A stretch of 64,000 bases of DNA from CAVPWP01 sp963709395 (GTDB lineage: Bacteria; Pseudomonadota; Alphaproteobacteria; Rhodobacterales; Rhodobacteraceae): contig CAVPWP010000019.1 of NCBI GenBank assembly GCA_963709395.1, positions 17,563-81,562 of the forward strand. The letters run 5' to 3'. The translations under genes were made by a program, and so were the position numbers. Under the pieces are notes generated by a model. That model was given only the letters and a program-made list of their open reading frames with translations. It was not told the origin of the DNA and ran no database searches. Of this stretch, positions 1 through 10,472 are shown piece by piece; the stretch's first letter is position 1; each line of letters begins with the position of its first letter.

Positions 1-1172
<1,172 letters not shown>

Positions 1173-1240
1173 AAGGCCCTCATCGTCCGTGGAGTGCGGC
1201 AACCCCTCGTTGCGCGCAGCGGTTTCGGCAAGCGGGGCGC

Positions 1241-2206
1241 CTAGCGCGTCGGGTTTCGGTAGGTCATGCGCCGGACCGATCCGGTCTTCGACCGCATCAG
1301 GATCGTCTCGGCCGTCAGGTAGCCGACCTCGCGCTTGATGCCCGGCAGGATCGACCCGTCGGTGACGCCGGTGGCGGCGAAGATCACGTCCCCCGTGACC
1401 ATGTCGTCGCGGGTATAGACCCTTTGCAGATTGGTGATGCCGGCCTTCTTCGCGCGGGCCTCTTCGTCGCCGCTCCGGAACATCAGCTTGCCATAGATCT
1501 GCCCGCCCATGCATTTCAGCGCGGCGGCGGCAAGCACCCCCTCGGGCGCGCCGCCCGAGCCCATGTACATGTCGATGCCGGTCTTTTCCGTCTCGGCGCA
1601 ATGGATGACCCCGGCCACGTCGCCGTCGGTGATCAGCCGGATCGCGCATCCCGTGGTGCGCAACGCGGCGATCATATGGTCGTGGCGCGGCCGTTCGAGG
1701 ACGCAGACCGTGATATCGGCTGTCGAGCAGCCCTTCGCGGCGGCCAGCGCCGAGACCCGTTCCGCCGGCGACATGTCAAGCGTCACGACACCCTCGCGGT
1801 AGCCCGGCCCGATCGCCAGCTTTTCCATGTAGACGTCGGGGGCGTGCAGCATCGAGCCGCGCGGCCCCATGGCGATGACAGTCAGCGCGTTGGGCATGTC
1901 CTTGGCGGTCAGCGTCGTGCCCTCGAGCGGGTCGAGGGCGATGTCGACCTCGGGGCCGCTGCCGTCGCCGACCTCTTCGCCGATGTAGAGCATGGGGGCC
2001 TCGTCGCGCTCGCCCTCGCCGATCACGACCGTGCCGCGGATTTCCAGCTTGTTGAGCTGCTCGCGCATCGCGTTGACGGCGGCCTGGTCGGCAGCCTTCT
2101 CGTCGCCGCGCCCGATGAAATCGGCCGATGCCAGCGCCGCCGCCTCGCTTACGCGGGCAAGGCCCAGAGACAGCATCCTGTCGTGAAACTCTGCAGGTGC
2201 GGTCAT
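1241..2206 (-). CDS. glpX: Class II fructose-1,6-bisphosphatase GlpX
   Basis: Hydrolyses fructose-1,6-bisphosphate to fructose-6-phosphate in gluconeogenesis; in the cytoplasm. The 321-residue protein has the usual family length. Seen: the GEGERDEAPMLY stretch near residue 56, the metal-binding DPLEGTTL near 85, and a C-terminal GVTDGSILPG. The ATG at 2206 is preceded by GGGGGA with good spacing. The frame stays open far upstream of this ATG, antisense to purA, but that part has no homology and is an artefact of high GC. The glpX-recJ order is familiar in this group; here purA lies divergently upstream. Confidence 0.95.
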   Translation of the reverse strand: MTAPAEFHDRMLSLGLARVSEAAALASADFIGRGDEKAADQAAVNAMREQLNKLEIRGTVVIGEGERDEAPMLYIGEEVGDGSGPEVDIALDPLEGTTLTAKDMPNALTVIAMGPRGSMLHAPDVYMEKLAIGPGYREGVVTLDMSPAERVSALAAAKGCSTADITVCVLERPRHDHMIAALRTTGCAIRLITDGDVAGVIHCAETEKTGIDMYMGSGGAPEGVLAAAALKCMGGQIYGKLMFRSGDEEARAKKAGITNLQRVYTRDDMVTGDVIFAATGVTDGSILPGIKREVGYLTAETILMRSKTGSVRRMTYRNPTR

Positions 2207-2362
2207 CTTGGTGTCCCCCGTCTTGTCGACTTTGGCGTTGCTTCGGATTTGCGGCAGTCCTAGCCCGCGCACCCCGATGCCACAAGGGCGATGCGGATTT
2301 GCGGTTTCATCGCCCCGGACGCCCCGATATACCGACGCGGGTTTCACCTGACGGAGCATGTC

Positions 2363-3655
2363 ATGGCCAATGTCGTCGTTGTCGGCGCCCAATGGGGCGA
2401 CGAAGGCAAGGGAAAGATCGTCGACTGGCTGAGCGAGCGCGCCGATGTCATCGCGCGCTTCCAGGGCGGGCACAACGCCGGGCACACGCTGGTCATCGAC
2501 GGGACGGTGTACAAGCTGCACGCCCTTCCCTCGGGCGTGGTGCGGCCCGGCAAGCTGAGCGTGATCGGCAATGGCGTCGTCCTCGACCCCTGGCACCTGG
2601 TGTCGGAGATCGCCACCATCCGCGCGCAGGGCGTGGAAATCACGCCCGACACGCTGATGATCGCCGAGAACACGCCGCTGATCCTGCCGCTTCATGGCGA
2701 GCTGGACCGCGCGCGCGAAGGCCAGACGGCGGTGGCGAAGATCGGCACGACCGGGCGCGGCATCGGGCCGGCCTACGAGGACAAGGTGGGCCGGCGGGCG
2801 ATCCGGGTGGCGGATCTGGCCGACCGGGCCACGCTGGAACTGCGCGTCGACCGGGCGCTGGTCCATCATGACGCGCTGCGCCGGGGGCTGGGCCTCGATC
2901 CGGTGGACCGGGACGCGCTGGTCGCGCAACTGACGGCGATCGCGCCTGAAATACTCGCCTATGCCGCGCCGGTGTGGAAGGTCCTGAACGAAAAGAGAAA
3001 AGCCGGAAAGCGCATCCTCTTCGAAGGGGCGCAGGGGGCGCTTCTCGACATCGATTTCGGAACCTATCCCTTCGTCACCTCCTCGAACGTCATCGCCGGA
3101 CAGGCGGCGACCGGCGTTGGCCTCGGGCCAGGGTCGATCGATTTCGTGCTTGGCATCGTAAAGGCCTACACCACGCGGGTGGGCGAGGGACCGTTCCCGA
3201 CCGAACTGCACGACGCCGATGGCGAGCGTCTGGGCGAACGCGGGCACGAGTTCGGCACGACCACCGGCCGAAAGCGCCGGTGCGGCTGGTTCGATGCGGT
3301 TCTGGTGCGCCAGACCTGTGCGACAAGCGGCGTGAACGGCATCGCGCTCACCAAGCTCGATGTGCTCGACGGATTCGAAGAGTTGAAGATCTGCGTGGGC
3401 TATGAACTCGACGGTCAGCGCATCGATCACCTGCCGACGGCGGCGGATCACCAGGCGCGGGTCGTGCCGGTCTACGAAACCCTGCCGGGATGGTCGGGAA
3501 GCACTGAAGGCGCGCGCAGCTGGGCCGATCTGCCGGCGAACGCGATCAAGTATGTCCGCCGGGTCGAAGAGTTGATCGACTGCCCCGTGGCGCTACTTTC
3601 CACCTCGCCTGAGAGGGACGACACGATCCTCGTGACCGACCCTTTCGCGGATTGA
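2363..3655 (+). CDS. purA: Adenylosuccinate synthetase
   Basis: GTP-dependent joining of aspartate to IMP, the first committed step to AMP. The 430-residue length is standard. The N-terminus carries the GTP-binding loop GAQWGDEGKGK, followed by GGHNAGHT near residue 38; GTTGRGIGPAYEDK near residue 130 and the C-terminal GTTTGRKRRCGWFD are also present. The frame opens earlier, but the ATG at 2363 has GGAG seven bases upstream and gives the canonical N-terminus. It is divergent from glpX, and the roughly 155 bases between them should hold both promoters. A small membrane protein follows after 7 bases. Confidence 0.97.
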   Translation: MANVVVVGAQWGDEGKGKIVDWLSERADVIARFQGGHNAGHTLVIDGTVYKLHALPSGVVRPGKLSVIGNGVVLDPWHLVSEIATIRAQGVEITPDTLMIAENTPLILPLHGELDRAREGQTAVAKIGTTGRGIGPAYEDKVGRRAIRVADLADRATLELRVDRALVHHDALRRGLGLDPVDRDALVAQLTAIAPEILAYAAPVWKVLNEKRKAGKRILFEGAQGALLDIDFGTYPFVTSSNVIAGQAATGVGLGPGSIDFVLGIVKAYTTRVGEGPFPTELHDADGERLGERGHEFGTTTGRKRRCGWFDAVLVRQTCATSGVNGIALTKLDVLDGFEELKICVGYELDGQRIDHLPTAADHQARVVPVYETLPGWSGSTEGARSWADLPANAIKYVRRVEELIDCPVALLSTSPERDDTILVTDPFAD

Positions 3656-3662
3656 GGTAAAG

Positions 3663-3890
3663 ATGGCGCTTTCCTACAAGGCCCGGCGGCGCTGGTCGCT
3701 GGTCATCCTTCTGGTCTTGCTTCCGGCCTATATCGTGGCCGCGGTCACGATCATGAACTGGCTCGATCGTCCGCCACTCTGGGTCGAGTTCTTCGTCTAT
3801 GTCGTGCTGGGGCTGCTCTGGGCCTTGCCCTTCCGGGCGGTGTTCCGGGGGATCGGCAAGGCCGATCCGGATGCGCCCCCCGACGAGTGA
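3663..3890 (+). CDS. DUF2842 small membrane protein
   Basis: A 75-residue protein with a basic N-terminus and two hydrophobic segments (about residues 12-33 and 42-60), matching the DUF2842 family of alphaproteobacterial inner-membrane proteins. Function is unknown. It starts 7 bases after purA, with GAGG before the ATG, and is probably co-transcribed with it. Confidence 0.8.
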   Translation: MALSYKARRRWSLVILLVLLPAYIVAAVTIMNWLDRPPLWVEFFVYVVLGLLWALPFRAVFRGIGKADPDAPPDE

Positions 3891-4005
3891 ACACCTTCGA
3901 CTGACCTCCGTCCTCCGGGCGGCAGGGCAGACCACCGCCGGCGGGGGACCGACAAGGGCGTTCCTCGAGACCTTGCCTTCAGGATCATGGACCTCATCAA
4001 AGCAA

Positions 4006-4035
4006 AGGGCCGGCGCGGGTTTCCCGGCCGGCCCT
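4006..4035 (-). terminator. Intrinsic terminator after the acidic protein gene
   Basis: Perfect 9-bp inverted repeat AGGGCCGGC / GCCGGCCCT around a 12-base loop. It lies about 30 bases past the stop of the minus-strand gene at 4064-6340 and is followed on that strand by a short T-rich run. It may also stop transcripts from the purA side. Confidence 0.65.
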
Positions 4036-4063
4036 TCGATGTGCTTGGGGTAGTGCCCGGGCG

Positions 4064-6340
4064 TCACTCTCCGGCGATGCGCGCCTCGGGGTTGAACCGC
4101 GTGGTGTCGGCTACGGTGAATTGGCCGCGCTTGAGCTTGCGGATCTTGCCCTGCCGAAGAAGCTGGCCGAACGAGCGCAGGCCGGCTTCACGGGTGAATT
4201 CTCCGCCGTCGTATTTCGCGACCCGCTTCATCAGCTGCGGACGCGAGAAATGCGGCCGGTTCTCGACGAAGGCGGCATAGGCCGCCGCGGCCTCAAGAAG
4301 GTCCGGCAACTCTGTCGCGCCCATCTTCTCGGCGAAGTCTGCAAAGTTCGAGGAGTCTTCGTAGCTGCTGCTTTCGGCATCGGCGGCGGCGTCGAACTCG
4401 TCCTGTTGCATGATCCGGCGCGGCCGGATTTCGCCATAGCCAGTGGTTTCGGCATCGACGCGCAGTTCCGAGACCAGCATGAGCGGGCTTTTCCCGTCGC
4501 CAAGGGGCTTGGGACGCTCGCGCGAGGCTTCCGCCGTTTCGGCTGCGGGGCGGCGGGGCCGAACCACCTGGGCAAGATCGTCGCGATACTGGTTCTGCTC
4601 TTCGGCATCCGAGCGTTCGCGCGAGGTCACCCGCTTGAGAAGGCGGTCGGCCTTGGTCGCGGCAACGGCGGCCTTCAGATGCGCGATCGCCGAGCGGCGA
4701 CGGCTGTTTTCAGTCTCCGCCATCTGGCTGTTGGTCTTTTCGAGAAGACGGTCGACATCGGCGGCCTCACCCTCGGGTTCCGAAAGCGTGCCCAGCCGTT
4801 CGCGCGCCGCCATGGCGCCTGCGGAGAGGTCATGGTCCTCGTCTTCCTCGTCGGACACGGCGACCTCGGTGTCGTTCTCCCAGGACCAGGCGTCCGCCTC
4901 GGGAGTCCCGGCCTCTTCCGCGCGGTCCCAGTCTTCGTCGTCGTCCTCGTCGTCCTGATCCGATACAAGTTGCTGGCCAAGGGCTGCGCGGATGCCAGCG
5001 GCAAGCGTGTCTTCTTCCACACCCGTGACTTCGGCGTCTTCTTCATCCTCGACCGCTTCGGCAACAACGTCGTCCTCGACGTCCCCGCCGACTTCGGACC
5101 CCGCCGACCAGGCGGCGATGCGGTCTTCGTGGTCGTCTTCCTCGGCGGCGTCGACTTCGGCGACGTCTTCGGCGACTTCGGACTCGTCCTCGTCGAATTC
5201 GTCCCAGTCACTACCGTCCGCGTCGTCCTCTTCGACGCTGGCGGCGAGTTCCGATTCGAACTCGGCGTCGCCCTCGGGTGCAGCCACGGCGGCGTCTTCG
5301 GCTGCGGCGACCTCTTCGGACGCGTCCCATGTGCCATGGGCAGCGTCGAGATCGGGACGGCTCAGATGGACCACGCGCCCGTAGGGTTCGCCGGCGTCCG
5401 CGCCGACCGTTTCCGGTTCGGCTGCAGCGACATCGGCCTCCGCCGGCTCGTCCATCAGGGCGGCGGCTTCGGTTTCTTCACTCGCGTCGTCTTCATCCGC
5501 GTCATCGTCGAGGGCGGCGACCATGGGCGTGTCCCATGCCTCCTCCGGCCAGGTGCCTTCGTCGGCTTCCGCGTCGTCGGCCTCGACGTCCATGTCCGCG
5601 GCGACGACCGGCTCTTCCTGATCGTCGGCATCGGCGTCGTCTTCGTCGCGCATCTCGATTGCGGCCTCGACCTCGGCGGCGTCGACTTCGGTGTCCTCGT
5701 CCGTGTCGAAAGCGGACAACGCCTCGGCGATATCGCGTTCGGTGGCGTCGCCGTCGAAGAATTCGTCCTCCATCTCGACCGCGTCGCGCACCGATTCCAT
5801 CATGTCTTCGTCCGCAGACGCGTCGGCGCCATCCGTCTCGGTGGCTTCGGCCGCGCGGGCCGAGCTGACGACAGCGCGGATGCGGCTCAGCTTTTCGGCG
5901 ACGGTTTCTGTCGAGGCGGCCTCGGATTCGGCCGTCACTTCGGCGACGTCCTCCACATCGGGGAACGCGGCATCGTCCATGCCGGTCTCGAGATCCGCGT
6001 CATCGTCGGAGTAGGTTTCGGTCTGAGGCGCAAAGGCGGTCGCACCCGCGGCAGTCGCTGCCGCGCGGGGTGCCACTTCGTCGTCGGACAGCTGCTTGAG
6101 GACGATACCATTGTCCTGAACGCGCGCTTCGACCCGGCGCTGGATCTCCTTCTCGGCGATCCGGTGGAGCATCTCGGCATCCGGCGTGGGCGGCTCGGCC
6201 CCGAAATACCGGTCATCCGCCGCAAGGTCGCGGAAGTATTCCGCGATCGACCGCATGGTCGAGAACGGGTCGTCGAAACCTTCCAGCGTACAGGAAAAGG
6301 TCCCATAAGATACGGTCAGGATTTTGCTCGCACCTACCAT
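4064..6340 (-). CDS. Long acidic-linker protein with conserved ends, unknown function
   Basis: A 758-residue protein of three visible parts. Residues 1-90 form a compact-looking segment (SKILTVSYGTFSCTLEGFDD near the start, then EYFRDLAADDRYFGAEPPTP) that I recall as conserved in Rhodobacterales. About residues 90-560 are dominated by Asp, Glu and Ala with long runs of acidic residues and should be largely disordered. The C-terminal ~100 residues (from ELPDLLEAAAAYAAF onward, including FSRPQLMKRVAKYDGGEFTR and LLRQGKIRKLKRGQF) look like a winged-helix fold with a basic wing. There is no signal peptide or membrane segment. Homologues have sometimes been labelled chemotaxis protein CheA, but no HPt or histidine-kinase motif is visible. 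A DNA- or nucleoid-associated role is inference only. Confidence 0.8.
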   Translation of the reverse strand: MVGASKILTVSYGTFSCTLEGFDDPFSTMRSIAEYFRDLAADDRYFGAEPPTPDAEMLHRIAEKEIQRRVEARVQDNGIVLKQLSDDEVAPRAAATAAGATAFAPQTETYSDDDADLETGMDDAAFPDVEDVAEVTAESEAASTETVAEKLSRIRAVVSSARAAEATETDGADASADEDMMESVRDAVEMEDEFFDGDATERDIAEALSAFDTDEDTEVDAAEVEAAIEMRDEDDADADDQEEPVVAADMDVEADDAEADEGTWPEEAWDTPMVAALDDDADEDDASEETEAAALMDEPAEADVAAAEPETVGADAGEPYGRVVHLSRPDLDAAHGTWDASEEVAAAEDAAVAAPEGDAEFESELAASVEEDDADGSDWDEFDEDESEVAEDVAEVDAAEEDDHEDRIAAWSAGSEVGGDVEDDVVAEAVEDEEDAEVTGVEEDTLAAGIRAALGQQLVSDQDDEDDDEDWDRAEEAGTPEADAWSWENDTEVAVSDEEDEDHDLSAGAMAARERLGTLSEPEGEAADVDRLLEKTNSQMAETENSRRRSAIAHLKAAVAATKADRLLKRVTSRERSDAEEQNQYRDDLAQVVRPRRPAAETAEASRERPKPLGDGKSPLMLVSELRVDAETTGYGEIRPRRIMQQDEFDAAADAESSSYEDSSNFADFAEKMGATELPDLLEAAAAYAAFVENRPHFSRPQLMKRVAKYDGGEFTREAGLRSFGQLLRQGKIRKLKRGQFTVADTTRFNPEARIAGE

Positions 6341-6480
6341 CAGTCGATCGCTTTCTCCCCCGATCCAGCAACAGTGTGTTTACCACGGCATCCTTCGCAA
6401 ATAAGAACGCAACTGCGGAATTGCCGGGATTTTTTCTGGTCGAGAATGTGGCAAGTTTCCATGAGGGCCCCAATCCGGCC

Positions 6481-7165
6481 ATGATTTCAAAGATTGTTGA
6501 AACGCAACATTTCGTCACGATTCTGGGCTCTTCCGACCCTAAACCGGAAGATATTGACGAAGCGTTGCGTCTGGCACCCGTTCTTGTGGCGGCCGACGGT
6601 GCCGCAGCGCATGCGCTGTCCGCGGGGCGCCTTCCCGATGCCGTGATCGGCGATTTCGACTCGATTCCCGAAATCGGTGGCCGGCGATGTGCCCGCCGAC
6701 CGCCTGCACCGCATCGACGAGCAGGACACGACCGATTTCGAGAAATGCCTGCTGCGCATCAGGGCGCCGCTTTGCCTGGCGGTGGGGTTTACCGGACGCC
6801 GGCTTGACCACGAACTTGCGGTCTATTCGGCGATCGTCCGTCATCGCGCGACGCCCTGCATCGTCGTGGGGGTCGAGGATGTCGCCTTCGCTGCCCCCGA
6901 GCGGCTGACGCTGGATCTTGAGGCCGGGACGCGGGTGTCGCTCTTTCCCTTCGCGATGATGCGCGGGCGCTCGCGCGGTCTGCGGTGGGCGATCGATGAC
7001 GTGCCCTTCGATCCCGCCGGCGCGATCGGCACATCGAACGAGGCAGAAGGGCCGGTCGATCTGGTCTTCGATCGCCCCGGAATGCTGGTCATTCTGCCGC
7101 GGGCGGCGCTGGGGGCAGCGATGTCGGCGCTGGCGCCCGGGCAAGGCGCCGCTCCCGGCCGATGA
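6481..7165 (+). CDS. thiN: Thiamine pyrophosphokinase (one apparent +1 frameshift)
   Basis: Transfers pyrophosphate from ATP to thiamine to make thiamine diphosphate. Seen: ADGAAAHAL near residue 38 and GDFDSI in the first frame, then QDTTDFEK and GFTGRRLDHELA in the next. The frame breaks at about 6668-6670, where CCC replaces CC: dropping one C gives DSIPKSVAGDVPADRL and a continuous 227-residue protein of normal length. The ATG at 6481 starts a normal family N-terminus; the frame is open upstream to 6376, but that part is unlike the family. It is divergent from the acidic protein gene, and its 3' end overlaps the convergent permease gene by 77 bases. Confidence 0.88.
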
Positions 7166-8000
7166 TGTAGAGACCGGCCCCCATCGTGATCGCGATTCCC
7201 AACAGGGCGATGCCATTGGGGAAGTCGCGGAACACGATCCAACCGATCACGGTGGCGAACGGGATCTCGAGGTACTGCATCGGCGCCAGCGTGGCCGAGG
7301 GGGCAAAGCGCAGCGACCAGGTCATCAGAAGATGCGCACAGGTGCCGATCAGCCCAAGTGCCAGGATCAGCCCGATGTCGATGGGCTGCACCTCGGGGAG
7401 GGCCTCTCCGAAGAGCAGGACGACCGGCAGGAGCACCAGCGTCGCGATCCCGCCGCTGATCGTCTGAAGCGTGATCGGGTCGGCCTCGCGCGCGACCTGC
7501 CGGGTGACAAGCATGAACAGGGCGAAGGCCACGGCCACACCCATCGGCAGGAAGGCGGGTGGGCCGACTTCGGCGAAGGACGGCTGCACCACCAGAAGCG
7601 TCCCGGCGAATCCGACGACACAGGCCATCAGACGGCGGGTCCCGACCTCTTCGTTCAGCACGAAACGGCCCAGAAGAAGCATGATGAACGGCATGACGAA
7701 AGCGATGGCGATGGCATCGGCCAACGGCAGGAACCGCAGCGACTGGAACATCAGGCCGATGCCCAGGATGTGCAGCAGCGTGCGCAGCACGGTCAGCCGC
7801 CAGGCCCTTGGCGACAGGCGCAAGGGATGCCGCAGCGACAGCGGGAGGAGCACGACGAACTGGATCGCGAACCGGGCGAAGATCAGCGCGAAGAGCGGCC
7901 AGGTCTGGCCAAGGAGCTTCGCGATGGAATCGCCAAGCGGCGCGAGAATACAGAAACCAAGCATCAGAAGGATGCCGAGGACTGGGCGGTCGGTGGACAT
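7089..8000 (-). CDS. DMT-family (EamA) membrane permease
   Basis: A 303-residue hydrophobic protein with ten predicted membrane segments in two EamA repeats, typical of the drug/metabolite transporter superfamily. The substrate cannot be read from sequence. The second repeat ends with WIVFRDFPNGIALLGIAI, a common EamA signature region. The ATG at 8000 begins a short polar leader before the first membrane segment. Its last 77 bases overlap thiN, which reads in the opposite direction. It lies downstream of the serine dehydratase gene on the same strand with a gap of about 80 bases. Confidence 0.88.
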   Translation of the reverse strand: MSTDRPVLGILLMLGFCILAPLGDSIAKLLGQTWPLFALIFARFAIQFVVLLPLSLRHPLRLSPRAWRLTVLRTLLHILGIGLMFQSLRFLPLADAIAIAFVMPFIMLLLGRFVLNEEVGTRRLMACVVGFAGTLLVVQPSFAEVGPPAFLPMGVAVAFALFMLVTRQVAREADPITLQTISGGIATLVLLPVVLLFGEALPEVQPIDIGLILALGLIGTCAHLLMTWSLRFAPSATLAPMQYLEIPFATVIGWIVFRDFPNGIALLGIAITMGAGLYIIGRERRLARAPAPTSLPPAPPAAE

Positions 8001-8079
8001 GCGCGCAGGGTAGGCCGGGCGCCAGCCGCCTGCAATCACCCCATCCGGTCCGAGGGCCCCGTGCGCCCCGCCTTCCGGA

Positions 8080-9454
8080 TCAGCAGTTCGGGATGTTGAT
8101 CGCCAGCCCGCCCAGGGCGGTTTCCTTGTATTTGTGGCTCATGTCCTCGCCGGTCTGGCGCATCGTCTCGATCGCGGCGTCGAGCGGTACGAAATGGGTG
8201 CCGTCGCCGCGGAGCGAAAGGGACGCTGCCGAGACCGCCTTGATCGCGCCCAGGCCGTTGCGCTCGATGCAGGGCACCTGCACCAGACCTCGCACCGGGT
8301 CGCAGGTCATTCCCAGATGATGCTCCAGCGCGATTTCGGCGGCATTCTCGACCTGTTCGGGCGTGCCGCCCATCACCGCGCAAAGCCCGGCCGCGGCCAT
8401 CGCGGCGGCGCTGCCCACCTCGGCCTGGCATCCGCATTCGGCGCCCGAGATCGAGGCATTGTGCTTGATCAGACCGCCGATGGCCGCTGCCGTCAGCAAA
8501 AACTCCCCGATGCGCGCCCGGGATGCGCCGGGCACATGATCCAGCCAGTAGCGGATCACCGCTGGCACGACCCCGGCGGCGCCGTTCGTGGGCGCGGTCA
8601 CGACCTGCCCGCCGGCGGCGTTCTCTTCGTTCACCGCCATGGCATAGACGCTCATCCAGTCGTTGATCGTGTGCGGCGGTGTGAGGTTCATCCCGCGTTC
8701 GGCCAGGAGTTTCCCGTGGATCGCCTTGGCGCGCCGCTTCACGTTCAGCCCGCCGGGAAGGATCCCGTCGGTGGCAAGGCCGCGGTCGATGCAGTCCGTC
8801 ATCACGTCCCACAAGCGTTGGAGGCCAGCGTCGAGGTCCGCGGCGGACAGGCGGCTGAGTTCGTTGGCGCGCTTCAGATTCGGCCACGGACTTTCCGGTC
8901 TCGGCGCACATCGACAACATCTCGGCCGCGGATCTGAACGGGTAGGGGACGGGGGCGCCGTCGTCGCGGTTCTTGCCCGCCGCCAGTTCAGCCTCGGTCA
9001 GGACGAAACCGCCGCCGATGGAAAAGTAGGTCTCTTTCAGGATGGCGTCACCCTGCGCGTCGGTCGCCGTCAGGATCAGCGCGTTGGCATGTCCGGGCAG
9101 GGCCGGCCCGAAATCGAAGACGAGGTCGCGGTCGGGGGCGAAGGCAAGCTCGGGCAGGCCCGGCGGTGCCACGCGGCCGGTGGTGCGGATGGCCTCCAGC
9201 GCCGCCTCTGCCTTTCCGGCGTCATAGCTGTCGGGCACGAACCCCGCGAGGCCGAGGATCACCGCGCGGTCGGTGGCGTGTCCGACACCGGTGAAGGCAA
9301 GCGAGCCGTGGAGCGATGCGCGCAGCCCCCGCGGCGTGAACGGCGACGCGCGCAGGACGTCGAGAAACCGCGCACAGGCCACCATCGGCCCCATCGTGTG
9401 GGACGAGGACGGTCCGATCCCGACCTTGAACATTTCGAAGACCGACAGAAACAT
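8080..9454 (-). CDS. sdaA: L-serine ammonia-lyase, iron-sulfur type (one apparent +1 frameshift)
   Basis: Deaminates L-serine to pyruvate using a 4Fe-4S cluster. The N-terminal domain shows MFLSVFEMFKVGIGPSSSHT and FSIGGGFV; the C-terminal domain shows the cluster cysteines in SGAECGC and in MTCDPVRG. The frame breaks near 8878 (an extra base inside GAATCTGAAG on the coding strand). Removing it gives VAELKRANELSRLS and one 457-residue chain, the normal single-polypeptide length. The ATG at 9454 is preceded by GGAG at a distance of about ten bases. rpiA starts divergently about 225 bases away. Confidence 0.92.
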
Positions 9455-9679
9455 GTGCTGGGTGCTCCTTTTCCATCCATAGCGGCTCCGGACCCAGCCG
9501 CGCCACGCCGAATGCGACGTGGTCGGGGCGCCAGCGTCATCGCCGGCGCTTTCGGGGCCGGCCTGCGTCCGCAAAGGGGGACTTTCCGCGGTTTCCGGGG
9601 CCGAAATCGGGGTGCTTTCCCCCTCGCCCCCGTTCCGGATTGTGCCTATAAGCCGCTGACTCACGACAAAGAGGCCCCG

Positions 9680-10468
9680 ATGACCGACAATCTTTCGCCC
9701 ATCGATACCGCAAAGTTCGTGGCCGCCAAACGGGCCTGCGGCTATGTCGAGTCCGGCATGCGCGTGGGCCTTGGAACCGGATCGACCGCCGCCTGGCTGG
9801 TCAAGTCGCTGGGCGAGATGGTGCGTGACGAGGGGCTGAAGATCACCGGCGTGCCGACCTCGACACGGACGGCAGAGCTTGCGCGTGCCGCCGGGATCGA
9901 GGTCGTGAGCCTCGACGACGCGCGCTGGCTTGACCTCACGATCGACGGCGCAGACGAGTTCGACCCCGAGATGAACCTGATCAAGGGCGGCGGCGGCGCG
10001 CTCTTGATGGAAAAGATCGTGGCCACCGCGTCGGATCAGATGGTGGTGATCGCGGACACGACCAAGGAAGTGGCCGCGCTGGGCGCCTTCCCCCTTCCGG
10101 TCGAGGTCATTCCTTTCGGCTGGCAGACCACCCGCGGCCTGATCCAGGAGACGCTCACCGGGCTTGATGTCATGGGCGAGACCGTCACGCGCCGCATGGC
10201 CGGCGACGATCCGTTCCGCACCGATGAGGGCAACTTCATCCTGGACCTGCACCTCGGGCGGATCGGAAACGCCCGCCAGCTGGCGCTGATCCTCAACCAG
10301 ATCCCCGGGGTCGTCGAGAACGGGCTGTTCATCGACATCTGCGACGTGGTCATCATCGGCCATTCGGACGGCCGGGCCGAGGTGCGCGACATCAACTCGG
10401 GCCAGGTCGAGGAAAGCGTGGTGGCCCTGGACGAATCCGCGAACATCTTTCGCGACATGGCGGACTGA
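9680..10468 (+). CDS. rpiA: Ribose-5-phosphate isomerase A
   Basis: Interconverts ribose-5-phosphate and ribulose-5-phosphate in the pentose phosphate pathway. The 262-residue protein carries GLGTGSTAAW near residue 32, DGADEFD near 92 with the catalytic acid, and IKGGGGALLMEKIV near 104. The ATG at 9680 is chosen although the frame is open for hundreds of bases upstream; homology begins here and GAGG lies a few bases before it. The glutathione reductase gene follows after four bases, so the two form an operon that could couple NADPH-generating sugar metabolism to glutathione reduction (inference). Confidence 0.96.
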   Translation: MTDNLSPIDTAKFVAAKRACGYVESGMRVGLGTGSTAAWLVKSLGEMVRDEGLKITGVPTSTRTAELARAAGIEVVSLDDARWLDLTIDGADEFDPEMNLIKGGGGALLMEKIVATASDQMVVIADTTKEVAALGAFPLPVEVIPFGWQTTRGLIQETLTGLDVMGETVTRRMAGDDPFRTDEGNFILDLHLGRIGNARQLALILNQIPGVVENGLFIDICDVVIIGHSDGRAEVRDINSGQVEESVVALDESANIFRDMAD

Positions 10469-10472
10469 CGGC

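Noticed and set aside
2207..3451. The glpX frame stays open for about 400 codons upstream of its ATG, antisense to purA.
   Set aside because: High-GC genes often leave the antisense frame open. The upstream part has no homology, and a good ribosome site precedes the ATG at 2206.
4064..6340. Annotation of the acidic protein as chemotaxis histidine kinase CheA.
   Set aside because: No HPt, dimerisation, ATPase or CheW-like motif is present, and the protein is mostly an acidic linker.
4121..6484. A plus-strand frame of nearly 790 codons opposite the acidic protein gene.
   Set aside because: It is the mirror of Asp/Glu codons (GAC, GAG give Val, Phe, Leu antisense). It has no domain, and the minus frame has conserved ends.
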